Source of the DNA: HB2-32-21 sp003448675
Lineage (GTDB): Bacteria > Pseudomonadota > Gammaproteobacteria > Pseudomonadales > Porticoccaceae
Reading direction: 5' to 3'
Length of the DNA: 52,043 nt
NCBI GenBank assembly: GCA_041584755.1
Contig: JBFHDK010000012.1
Location: 1-52,043, forward strand
Part shown: piece after piece, positions 23,892 through 32,009 of the stretch
Position numbering within the stretch: position 1 is the first letter of the stretch
How the letters are laid out: each line of letters begins with the position of its first letter
Notes under the pieces: model-generated
Seen by the model: the letters and a program-made list of their open reading frames with translations, nothing else
Database searches by the model: none
Told to the model about the DNA's origin: nothing
Position numbers and translations under genes: made by a program

Positions 23892-26555
23892 ATGCTTTAC
23901 CGTGACGCCCAGGCCAAAATCAACTATCTGAAAGACTATCGTCCACCTGAATTTTTAATCGACAGTATCGATCTCTATATTAATCTGGGCGACGAGGAAA
24001 CCCTGGTCACCGCCACCCTGAGTATGCGCCGGGCCGAAACCGGCGCCAAAAATAATCCTTTGGTGCTGGATGGCCAGGCGCTGGAGCTGCGGGAAATCGG
24101 GCTTAATGATACGGCACTCAAAACCGACGATTATCGGGTCGACGCCGAAAGCCTGACGGTTTTTTCCGTGCCCGATGCCTTTCAGCTAAAAACCAAAGTG
24201 GCCATTAAGCCTCAGGAAAACACCTCCCTGGAAGGCCTGTATAAATCCAGTTGTATGTATTGCACCCAGTGTGAAGCCGAGGGTTTTCGTAAAATCACTT
24301 ACTACCTTGACCGGCCGGATGTGATGGCGGATTTCACCACCACCATCGAAGCCGACAAAAAAGCCTGCCCGGTGTTGCTGTCCAACGGTAACCCGGTAGA
24401 CAAAGGCGAGCTGAAAGGCGGTCGCCACTGGGCAACCTGGCGGGACCCTTTCAAAAAGCCCGCCTATCTGTTCGCGATGGTGGCAGGGCAACTGGCCTGC
24501 ATCGAAGACAGTTTCACCACCATGAGTGGCCGGGAAGTGGCCCTGCGTATTTATGTCGAGGAAAAAGACCTGGATAAATGCGACCACGCCATGTCTTCCT
24601 TGAAGAATTCCATGGTGTGGGATGAGCAGGTCTACGGCCGCGAGTATGACCTGGATATTTTCATGATCGTCGCTGTCGATGATTTCAATATGGGCGCCAT
24701 GGAAAACAAGGGGCTCAATATATTTAATACCTCCTGCGTGCTGGCCAAGCCTGAAACCACGACGGATGCAGGCTTTCAGCGGGTTGAAGCGGTGGTGGCC
24801 CACGAATATTTTCATAACTGGAGTGGTAATCGGGTGACCTGCCGCGACTGGTTCCAGCTCAGTCTCAAGGAAGGGTTTACTGTGTTTCGCGACGCCGAAT
24901 TTTCCGCCGATATGGGTTCGCCCACGGTCAAGCGGGTGGAGGATGTCAACCTGCTGCGCACACTGCAGTTTGCCGAGGATGGCGGCCCTACCGCCCACCC
25001 GGTTCAGCCCGCTTCCTTTATGGAAATTTCCAACTTTTACACCCTTACTATTTATGAAAAGGGCGCCGAAGTGGTGCGCATGATCCACACCCTGCTGGGG
25101 CCGGAGGCCTTCAGAAAAGGCAGCGACCTGTATTTTGAGCGACACGATGGTCAGGCAGTGACTATCGAAGACTTCACCGCCGCCATGGCCGAGGTCAGCG
25201 GTCGCGACTTTAACCAGTTTCACCGTTGGTACACCCAGGCCGGCACGCCCCGTCTCTGGGTCCGCGGCACCTACGACGAAGCTACGCAAACCTATCGACT
25301 GGATGTTAAACAAAGCTGTCCGCCGACCCCGGAAGGTAAAGACAAGCAGCCCTTTTTGGTGCCCCTGCGTCTGGGCCTGGTGGGCAGTCAAGGTGATCTG
25401 CCCCTGTATGCTGCCGACATTGCCGAGGGTGAAACCGAAGTGGTGTTGGAGGTCAGCCAGGCCGAGCAAAGTTTTGTCTTTGAGCAGGTCGCCGAGGCGC
25501 CGGTGCCCTCGTTATTGAGGGGTTTTTCGGCGCCGGTGAAACTGGATTATCCCTACAGTCGTGAGGAGCTGGTCCATCTGATGGCCAGGGACAGCGACGG
25601 CTTCAACCGTTGGGAGGCCTGCAATCAACTGGCGCTGGCGGTGTTGCAGGATCTGGTTAGTGCTAGTGTGCACAATACCGAGCTGGAGCTGGACTCCCGC
25701 CTGGTCGAAGCCTACCGAGGCCTACTTACCGACACCTCGCTGGATCGAGCCATGGTCGCGCTGATGCTGAGCTTGCCCACGGAGGCCTATTTAAGCGAGG
25801 AGGCCGATACCATCGAGGTCGAGGCCATCCATCAGGCTCGCCAGTTTGCCCGCCGTACCCTGGGTGGCGTGCTGGAGCGGGAATTCATGCAGGTTTATCA
25901 AACTTTACAAGCCGAGAGCAAGAACCAGTCTTATGCCGCCAGCGGCGAGCAAATCGCCCGACGTAGTCTGAAAAACATTGCCCTGGCCTACCTGATGCAA
26001 AGCGATGGTGAGCCAGCCATCGACCTGGCCCATGCCCAGTATCAGCACGCGGATAACATGACCGACGCCAGCGCCGCGCTGGCGGTGTTGGTCAACAGTG
26101 AGGCGGCCCGTGGGCGCGGTATTACCGAGCGGGTGCTGGCGGACTTTTACCAGCGCTGGCGCCATGAGGCCCTGGTGGTCAACCTGTGGCTCCAGATTCA
26201 GGCCCAGTGCACCCTGCCCGGTGGGCTAGAGCGGGTTTACGGGCTGCTGGAACACGAAGCGTTCGATATCACCAACCCCAACAAGGTGCGCTCGGTGATC
26301 GGTGCTTTCTGCGCCGGCAACGCCATCAATTTTCATCGCCCGGATGGCGAGGCCTACCACTTCCTGACAGATCAAATACTCTCCCTCGACAGGCTCAACC
26401 CCCAGATCGCCTCGCGTCTGGTCACCCCGCTAACCCGCTGGCGCAAATACCCAGCCCGGTGCGCCGAGCAGATGCAAAACCAGCTCGAAAGACTCATGGG
26501 CGAACCGGGGTTGTCGAAGGATGTTTACGAGATTGTTAACAAGAGTCTGGCTTGA
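23892..26555 (+). CDS. pepN: Aminopeptidase N
   Basis: PepN is the main cytosolic M1 zinc aminopeptidase in gammaproteobacteria. The 887-residue product has the exopeptidase motif GAMEN at 268-272 and the zinc site HEYFH (H304, E305, H308) with the third ligand E327 in SLKEG, 18 residues after H308. The substrate-side Tyr is in TLTIYEKGAEVVRM. The PepN-type C-terminal domains (DUF3458) fill about 440-887. The length matches E. coli PepN (870). The ATG has GAGAG-type purines upstream (23880-23886). Confidence 0.97.
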   Translation: MLYRDAQAKINYLKDYRPPEFLIDSIDLYINLGDEETLVTATLSMRRAETGAKNNPLVLDGQALELREIGLNDTALKTDDYRVDAESLTVFSVPDAFQLKTKVAIKPQENTSLEGLYKSSCMYCTQCEAEGFRKITYYLDRPDVMADFTTTIEADKKACPVLLSNGNPVDKGELKGGRHWATWRDPFKKPAYLFAMVAGQLACIEDSFTTMSGREVALRIYVEEKDLDKCDHAMSSLKNSMVWDEQVYGREYDLDIFMIVAVDDFNMGAMENKGLNIFNTSCVLAKPETTTDAGFQRVEAVVAHEYFHNWSGNRVTCRDWFQLSLKEGFTVFRDAEFSADMGSPTVKRVEDVNLLRTLQFAEDGGPTAHPVQPASFMEISNFYTLTIYEKGAEVVRMIHTLLGPEAFRKGSDLYFERHDGQAVTIEDFTAAMAEVSGRDFNQFHRWYTQAGTPRLWVRGTYDEATQTYRLDVKQSCPPTPEGKDKQPFLVPLRLGLVGSQGDLPLYAADIAEGETEVVLEVSQAEQSFVFEQVAEAPVPSLLRGFSAPVKLDYPYSREELVHLMARDSDGFNRWEACNQLALAVLQDLVSASVHNTELELDSRLVEAYRGLLTDTSLDRAMVALMLSLPTEAYLSEEADTIEVEAIHQARQFARRTLGGVLEREFMQVYQTLQAESKNQSYAASGEQIARRSLKNIALAYLMQSDGEPAIDLAHAQYQHADNMTDASAALAVLVNSEAARGRGITERVLADFYQRWRHEALVVNLWLQIQAQCTLPGGLERVYGLLEHEAFDITNPNKVRSVIGAFCAGNAINFHRPDGEAYHFLTDQILSLDRLNPQIASRLVTPLTRWRKYPARCAEQMQNQLERLMGEPGLSKDVYEIVNKSLA

Positions 26556-26615
26556 TCCCGCGCAAGGCCTGAGCGCTGACACTTGGTCAAAATAGCCCTT
26601 AAAAGGAGAAGGCTT

Positions 26616-27071
26616 ATGCGATTTCAAACCCTGGCGGATGTGCTCGATGTGGTAAAGGCCTTTCATAAGGCGCTGGCGGGACAGCTTGCTGAGCTGGAGC
26701 AGTTGACCACGTCAGAGCGTGCTCAACTGATGCTCGACTACCTTAACCGGCACGAACAGCATCTCAGTGAGGCCACTACCCAATACAGTGATGCTGCTGA
26801 TGTCGGTCTGTTAAACACCTGGTTGCAGTTCGCCCCGGAGTCTCACCCCGAAGACCTGGTGGCAAAGGTCCGGGGAGTGGATCTGAATGATGTCGACAGC
26901 ATCGTTGCCGTGGCCCTGGAGGTGGATGACTACCTGGTTCAACTCTATCGCGATTTGTTGGCTGATTCAGAAACCGATGAGCTAAGGGAAGTCTTCGAAA
27001 GCTTGATTCAGCTGGAAAATAATGAGCGCCACAAGCTGGCGCGGGCGGCTTTTCGCTTGAACGATCTGTAA
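26616..27071 (+). CDS. Small helical protein with ferritin-like layout, function unknown
   Basis: The 151-residue product is almost entirely alpha-helical and can be drawn as four helices: about 8-30, 33-58, 90-112 and 117-148. Its layout and the RHEQHLSEA and ENNERHKLA segments recall rubrerythrin/ferritin-like proteins. However, the Glu-to-His spacings (HEQH, NERH) do not give the usual ExxH di-iron ligands, so a metal site is doubtful. I recall similar short proteins in other gammaproteobacteria, some misnamed 2-hydroxyacyl-CoA dehydratase. ATG 26616 is chosen over the GTG at 26583 because AGGAG lies about 9 bases upstream. It follows pepN by 60 bases. Confidence 0.65.
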   Translation: MRFQTLADVLDVVKAFHKALAGQLAELEQLTTSERAQLMLDYLNRHEQHLSEATTQYSDAADVGLLNTWLQFAPESHPEDLVAKVRGVDLNDVDSIVAVALEVDDYLVQLYRDLLADSETDELREVFESLIQLENNERHKLARAAFRLNDL

Positions 27072-27148
27072 ATTTGTGGCACGTTTTTACCGTGCTTTAA
27101 CCAGAACCTAGCTTGGACTTAACCAGGATTGTTTTTTGCCCGCTGTTA

Positions 27149-27604
27149 TCAGGCCAGCTGCCACTGCAGCAGCGTAAAGGGCCTCGGCGCATCCCTGTGG
27201 TGTTCAAACACCGCCTGGACGGGCGCGTCGATCACCACGTCCTGGGTGGGTTCACCCAGTAAATTGCCCACCATGCGGATATTGCCGACCTCGGGCAGCT
27301 CCACCAGCACCACCAGGTAGGGTCCGTGATCCTTGAGCGCGGGGTGCACCGGGTGCCAGACCCGCTCCCAGCTGTAGATTCGCCCCTTGCCGTCAATCTC
27401 TTCCCAGCCCAGTTCAAAACTGTGACAGGCGTGGCAGAGCCACTCCGGCCCCCATTGCCAGTTGCGACAGCTCGTGCAGCGCTGCACCACGAGTTGGTTA
27501 TTTCTCAGCCCTTCCCAGTAGGGGGTATCCAGCCCGTCCCGGTTGGGCATGGGCGCGGGCAAACCTTCCGGCAAATAGCATTCACTGGTTTCACGTTGGT
27601 TCAT
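27149..27604 (-). CDS. Zn-ribbon/OB-fold DUF35 protein, thiolase partner
   Basis: The 151-residue product has an N-terminal helical segment (DTPYWEGLRNNQLVVQRC), a zinc ribbon (C43, C46, C57, C60: CTSC...CHAC), and a C-terminal OB fold (GKGRIYSWERVWHPVHPAL ... YLVVLVELPEVGNIRMVGNL). DUF35 proteins bind acyl-CoA enzymes. In actinobacterial steroid side-chain degradation a DUF35 domain partners the aldolase Ltp2. Here the gene overlaps the thiolase-like gene by 4 bases (ATGA), so the two are coupled and probably form a complex. The substrate cannot be read from sequence. Confidence 0.88.
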   Translation of the reverse strand: MNQRETSECYLPEGLPAPMPNRDGLDTPYWEGLRNNQLVVQRCTSCRNWQWGPEWLCHACHSFELGWEEIDGKGRIYSWERVWHPVHPALKDHGPYLVVLVELPEVGNIRMVGNLLGEPTQDVVIDAPVQAVFEHHRDAPRPFTLLQWQLA

Positions 27605-28785
27605 GACAGGGTCTCCTCGCTGCCGAGTATGCAGTTGCTCACGGGCGTTACCATGGGCCCCGAGGTGACCATGGAGATATTCGCGTTTGCCACCTGGTTG
27701 GGGGACTCACCCCGGATCTGTCGCACCGCCTCGACGATCAGTTCCAGCCCGTGCATATAGCATTCAGCCAGATTACCACCGCTGGTATTGAGGGGCAGTT
27801 GGCCGCCTTCAGCCAGCAGGTTTTCGTAGCGAATAAAGTCGTTGGCCTCCTCGTGGCTGCAGAATCCGTGTTCAATCATTGACATCACCACGCCGCCAGT
27901 AAAGTTTTCGTAGCTCTGTAATACATCAACGTCCTCCGGCCCGACGCCTGCCATCTGGTACAGCCGTGGCGCCAGGGAGGTAAAGCTGGACGTGGCATAC
28001 AGCGGCGCGTTATGGCAGGGCGCGGCATTGCGGTGCTCCGAGCCGGCGGTGGCGCCGAGCAGGTAGGCGGGTTTGTGCCGCAGGTCCCGGGCTTTTTCCG
28101 CCGACACCAGCACCAGGGCCGCGGCGCCGTCGTTTTCCATGCAGCAGTCATAGAGCTGGTAGGGCTCCACAATCCAGCGGGCCTCATCATATTTTTCCGG
28201 CGTCAGCGGTCGACCCTGCATCACTGCCCGAGGGTTGTTCTGGGCGTGGTGATAGGTGGCAAGGGATACGGCTTTATAAGTATCTCGGGTGACGCCGGTT
28301 TCGTGCAGGTGGCGGATGCAGCGCATGGCGAACATCTGCGCCGGTGACATCATGCCGTAGGGAATGGTGTATGCGGGATCACCCGATACGCCGGAAGACT
28401 TTGGTCCCTGACCAAATCGGGCGAACTGACCCTGAGCCAGGGCGCGGAACACCACCACGCAATCTGCCACGCCGGCGGTAATCGCGGCCGCGGCATTGGC
28501 CAGCGCAGCGCTACCACCGCCACCGCCGCCACCCCACTGCATATTGGCGAACTTCAGCTCATACATGCCGAGGGCGGCGGAAAGCCGGGAAGGGTCGCTG
28601 CGGTCATTGCTGAAAGAGGAAAATCCATCGATATCGCGGGGGTTGATGCCCGCATCCTGGCAGGCCGCCAGAATGGCCTTCAGGGCCAGAACAAATTCCG
28701 CGTCTTCCGAGCCCCCGCGCTTGTAATAGGTGGTTTCGCCGACGCCGACAACGGCGACTTTGCCCCTTAGGCTACGATCAGTCAT
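27601..28785 (-). CDS. Thiolase-superfamily protein of lipid-transfer/Ltp2 type, lacking the nucleophilic Cys
   Basis: The 394-residue product has the thiolase fold: KVAVVGVGET at strand 1, the helical segment ANAAAAITAGVADCVVV, AALVLVSAEKARDL, and the C-terminal LNTSGGNLAECYMHGL with a conserved His. Where degradative thiolases carry the nucleophilic Cys, this protein has seven consecutive glycines (G85-G91). It therefore belongs to the SCP2-thiolase-like group, in which at least Ltp2 is a retro-aldolase, not a true thiolase. VLQSYENFTG holds a Tyr in the place where Ltp2-type enzymes carry one. It is translated with the DUF35 gene. The 191-base gap to the divergent LLM gene should hold promoters for both. 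Confidence 0.88.
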   Translation of the reverse strand: MTDRSLRGKVAVVGVGETTYYKRGGSEDAEFVLALKAILAACQDAGINPRDIDGFSSFSNDRSDPSRLSAALGMYELKFANMQWGGGGGGGSAALANAAAAITAGVADCVVVFRALAQGQFARFGQGPKSSGVSGDPAYTIPYGMMSPAQMFAMRCIRHLHETGVTRDTYKAVSLATYHHAQNNPRAVMQGRPLTPEKYDEARWIVEPYQLYDCCMENDGAAALVLVSAEKARDLRHKPAYLLGATAGSEHRNAAPCHNAPLYATSSFTSLAPRLYQMAGVGPEDVDVLQSYENFTGGVVMSMIEHGFCSHEEANDFIRYENLLAEGGQLPLNTSGGNLAECYMHGLELIVEAVRQIRGESPNQVANANISMVTSGPMVTPVSNCILGSEETLS

Positions 28786-28976
28786 GGGTTATTCTCGTTA
28801 TTGTATTTGTCCATTGATCTTAATCGGCGAGTATCAGCATGTATAGAGGGTGGTCCGAAACGCGATCCCCCTTTCGATTTCTATCGCCAATGCCACCGGG
28901 TTTTTATGTGTTGGCTGAAGTGTCAAAATAGTCCCGGCTGGAATAATCCAAACCCATAAACCGAGGAGCAGGGGCT

Positions 28977-30011
28977 ATGAAAATTGATTTGATGAGCAAC
29001 CCGGGAGAACTTCACGCCGTGCAAACCATGGCCAGGGAAGTCGAGGCTTCAGGGTTTAGTGGCATCACTTTTACCGAGGGCGGACGCACTGCCTACCTGT
29101 CGGTGGCGGCTGCGGCCCTGGTCACCGAGCGGCTGGAGTTTTCCACCGGCATCGCCGTGGCTTTTCCGCGCAGCCCCATGATCACTGCCGCCAACGCCTG
29201 GGAGTTGCAGGAAGCCAGCCGGGGTCGTTTTCGTCTCGGCCTGGGTACCCAGGTGAGGGCCCATATCACCCGTCGTTATGGGGTGGCGTTTGATCCCCCC
29301 GGCCCCCGCATGCGCGATTATATCGGCGCCCTGAAAGCCATTTTCAAAGCCTATAACAAGGAAGAGAAACTGGATTACCAGGGTGAGTATTACCAGCTCA
29401 CCCTGCTTAACGACATGTGGTCGCCGGGGCGCATCGACTACCCGGCGCCGGCCATCGACGCTGCGGCAGTCAATCCTTACATGTTGAAAATGGCCGGCGA
29501 GCTGTGCGATGGGGTTCAGGTGCATCCCTTTCATAGCCAACGATATATCGACCAGCGCCTGTTGCCTGCCGTCGCCGAGGGCGCCGCCAAAGCTGGTCGC
29601 GACGCCAGCGATATCGACCTGCTGGTGCCGGTACTCACCATCGTCGGCGACAGCGAGGAAGAAAAAGCTGCCTCCCGTGCGTTTTGTCGCCAGCAGGTAG
29701 CGTTTTACGGCTCCACCCCGAATTACGCTTTTCAGTTTGATCTCACCGGTTTCGAGGGCACGACCGCGAAAATTCGCGCCTGCCAGAAAGCTGGCGATAT
29801 GGCTGGCATGTCCGACGTCGTGACGGACGAAATCCTCCAGCACTACACCGTCGAGGCACGTTGGGACGACCTGGCCGATAAACTGATCGAGCGCTATCAG
29901 GGTGTGGCCGAGCGGCTGATTATCTATACCGCCGGTATGGACTATGCCCGTAATCCGGCATCGCTCGGTAAGTGGGGTGAGGTGGCCAGGGCGGTGGTGG
30001 CTGCGGGGTGA
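28977..30011 (+). CDS. LLM-class (TIGR03617-type, F420-dependent) oxidoreductase
   Basis: The 344-residue product has the luciferase-like TIM-barrel fold: EASGFSGITFTEGGRTAYL at strand 1, the ERLEFSTGIAVAFPRSP segment, RFRLGLGTQVRAHITRRYG and the MRDYIGALKAIF helix. In sequence it recalls the TIGR03617 group annotated as F420-dependent. Whether it uses F420 or FMN is not visible here. No F420 synthesis gene lies in the window. The start is ATG with GAGGAGCAGG upstream. It diverges from the thiolase/DUF35 operon, which suggests a shared pathway for a CoA-linked or isoprenoid/steroid-like substrate; this is inference. Confidence 0.85.
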   Translation: MKIDLMSNPGELHAVQTMAREVEASGFSGITFTEGGRTAYLSVAAAALVTERLEFSTGIAVAFPRSPMITAANAWELQEASRGRFRLGLGTQVRAHITRRYGVAFDPPGPRMRDYIGALKAIFKAYNKEEKLDYQGEYYQLTLLNDMWSPGRIDYPAPAIDAAAVNPYMLKMAGELCDGVQVHPFHSQRYIDQRLLPAVAEGAAKAGRDASDIDLLVPVLTIVGDSEEEKAASRAFCRQQVAFYGSTPNYAFQFDLTGFEGTTAKIRACQKAGDMAGMSDVVTDEILQHYTVEARWDDLADKLIERYQGVAERLIIYTAGMDYARNPASLGKWGEVARAVVAAG

Positions 30012-30067
30012 CTACCGCGCAAGCATTTGATTTTTCACCAGGTTGAATAAAGCAGGGAAGCTGATTT

Positions 30068-30607
30068 ATGAAGAGTATTGAGCTGCTGGCGACGGGGATC
30101 AGGTTGCTGGGTATTTATGTCTTTATTAACGCCGCTCAGATGGGTATCACGCAATACTCAATGAATTACCAGCTAAATAATAACTTTTATGAAGGTGCGG
30201 AAATATACCTTTATGCCGGCATCATTCTGACAGGTGTTTTAGTGTTTATTTCTCTGATTATGCTTAAATTCCCCGTGACTATTGCCAACTGGCTGTTGCC
30301 AAAAACCAAAGGCGATGAGGTGGTTTTTGACGGTAGCGCCAGGGATATCGAGGTTTCTGCCTTTGTCATTATCGGTGTTTATATTCTTTCCTGGACAATA
30401 CCGGATTTGCTAGATAATGGGCTGCAACTCTGGCGCATTGCTGAGCGGGAATCCCTTGGGCATTCGTGGGGCAGTCAATACAAGCACGAGTATGTCTTCA
30501 ACGAAATGGTTACCGTGCTGGAAATTGCGATCGGCATTTTTCTTTGTTTGCGCGCGCGGGGTCTCAGTTATTTGCTGTACAAGATACGAGAGGCGGGGGC
30601 CAGGTAG
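30068..30607 (+). CDS. Uncharacterised four-helix membrane protein
   Basis: I do not recognise this 179-residue protein. It has four hydrophobic stretches at about 9-26, 46-66, 93-112 and 144-160, with a soluble loop rich in charged residues at about 70-92 (KTKGDEVVFDGSARDIE). Another loop (118-142) contains WRIAERESLGHSWGSQYKHE. The C-terminus is basic. It lies 56 bases after the LLM gene and 58 bases before the first CNNM gene on the same strand and may belong to either unit. AGGGAAG upstream of the ATG is a plausible ribosome binding site. Confidence 0.6.
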   Translation: MKSIELLATGIRLLGIYVFINAAQMGITQYSMNYQLNNNFYEGAEIYLYAGIILTGVLVFISLIMLKFPVTIANWLLPKTKGDEVVFDGSARDIEVSAFVIIGVYILSWTIPDLLDNGLQLWRIAERESLGHSWGSQYKHEYVFNEMVTVLEIAIGIFLCLRARGLSYLLYKIREAGAR

Positions 30608-30665
30608 GCTTATTAGCAGAAGGTAGGAATACAAAGTAACCAGAAGAGCAATTCGGGAACTTGTT

Positions 30666-32009
30666 GTGGAAGAGTTGACGTTGCAGATTGCATCGACTGA
30701 TATCGACTGGTCCCGTTTGCTGGAACCGGACATGATCGTGCGCATACTGGCACAGGTTTTACTGTTGCTTGCCTCGGCATTTTTTTCCGGTTCGGAAGTC
30801 GCGCTATTTTCCTTGTCGAAAGCAGATCTCACTCAACTGCGCCGTGAACGCCATGCCCAGGTTGAGAAGCTCTACGCGCTGCTGGATCAGCCCCGCCGTT
30901 TGATTATTTCCATTTTGTGCGGTAACGAGTTTATTAATGTCGCCGCCGCTGCAAACATGGCGGCTATTCTTCTGGTCCTGGTGGACGAAAGCGCCGCGGG
31001 CTGGATCAATATGTTGGTCATGGTGCCCTTGCTGCTACTGGTCGGTGAAGTTACACCGAAGACTATCGCGATATCCAATCCCACCAGATTCAGCACGCGT
31101 ATTGTGGCCGTGCCTATGAGCCTTTGGGTTCGGCTGGTTGCCCCGTTACGGTGGCTGGTACGTTTTTTGTCGGACAAATTGACCACCCTTTTAGTCGGTC
31201 AGGAGAAATCCCCGGGCAATATCATTCACGTGGACGAAATCAGGACCCTGGTCAGGGATTTGCAGGAGTCGGGCGAACTTAGGCTTGAGGAGCGAGTGCT
31301 TGCTGACGCGCTGCTTGAATCCGGTGCAACGGAAGTTATCGCGGTGATGAAGCCCCGTACCCAGGTTGCTTTTGTTGATATCGCACAACCATTGTCAGCG
31401 GTTCGGGACAGCATGATCAGTCACCGACAACAGCGCATACCCATCTACTCGGACCACCGGGACAATTTGAAAGGCTTCGTCCACGCCGAGGATCTGATGG
31501 CCCTGTCCCTGGACGGCGAATCTCTCGACGATCACGCTATCGCCTCGATGCTGCGTCCTATTGTTGTAGTGCCGCCCACCAAGCGCCTTGATGAAATGCT
31601 CGAATATTTCATACAACATCAGGAGCTGGCGGCGATGGTGCTCAGCGAGTTCGGCGGCGTTGAAGGCATGATTACCATCAGGAATCTGGTCGAATTCGTT
31701 TTTGACCCACTAACCAAAATCTTCTCCGCTGCCGAGGATTTTGCCGGTTCCGAACCCGGCTATTATGAAGTGCCGGGGGAAATGAAGCTCGCCGCATTTA
31801 ACGATCTAACCAACTACGGCATTACTGATCAGCGCATGACCACTATCGGCGGGGTGGTGTTCAGGCATTTGGACCGTCTACCCCAGGAAGGAGACAAGTT
31901 GACAGTAAATGGCGTGGATATCTGGGTAGAGGCAATGCATGAGCACCGCATCGTGTCGCTGCGGGTGGCGCGTGCCGCACAGGCTCGCACGACTGGCGGT
32001 GCCCAGTGA
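30666..32009 (+). CDS. CNNM/CorC-HlyC family membrane protein with CBS pair (first of tandem)
   Basis: The 447-residue product has an N-terminal DUF21/CNNM transmembrane domain (about 20-200, with ASAFFSGSEVALFSLSKADL and LVGEVTPKTIAISNPTR). A CBS pair follows (about 225-345; VIAVMKPRTQVAFVD, RIPIYSDHRDNLKGFVHAEDL). A C-terminal CorC_HlyC domain ends it. Family members are linked to Mg2+ efflux or ion homeostasis; older names call them hemolysins. The start is a GTG at 30666. The last four bases overlap the next gene (GTGA), which encodes a second member. Confidence 0.9.
   Translation: MEELTLQIASTDIDWSRLLEPDMIVRILAQVLLLLASAFFSGSEVALFSLSKADLTQLRRERHAQVEKLYALLDQPRRLIISILCGNEFINVAAAANMAAILLVLVDESAAGWINMLVMVPLLLLVGEVTPKTIAISNPTRFSTRIVAVPMSLWVRLVAPLRWLVRFLSDKLTTLLVGQEKSPGNIIHVDEIRTLVRDLQESGELRLEERVLADALLESGATEVIAVMKPRTQVAFVDIAQPLSAVRDSMISHRQQRIPIYSDHRDNLKGFVHAEDLMALSLDGESLDDHAIASMLRPIVVVPPTKRLDEMLEYFIQHQELAAMVLSEFGGVEGMITIRNLVEFVFDPLTKIFSAAEDFAGSEPGYYEVPGEMKLAAFNDLTNYGITDQRMTTIGGVVFRHLDRLPQEGDKLTVNGVDIWVEAMHEHRIVSLRVARAAQARTTGGAQ

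Noticed and set aside
24186..25469. 427-codon reverse-strand open frame inside pepN
   Set aside because: It lies opposite a well-supported pepN with all M1 motifs, has no family likeness and no start signal. It is an effect of codon use.
28513..28533. Heptaglycine in the thiolase gene as a sequencing artefact
   Set aside because: The codons vary in the third base and the frame stays open on both sides with conserved motifs.
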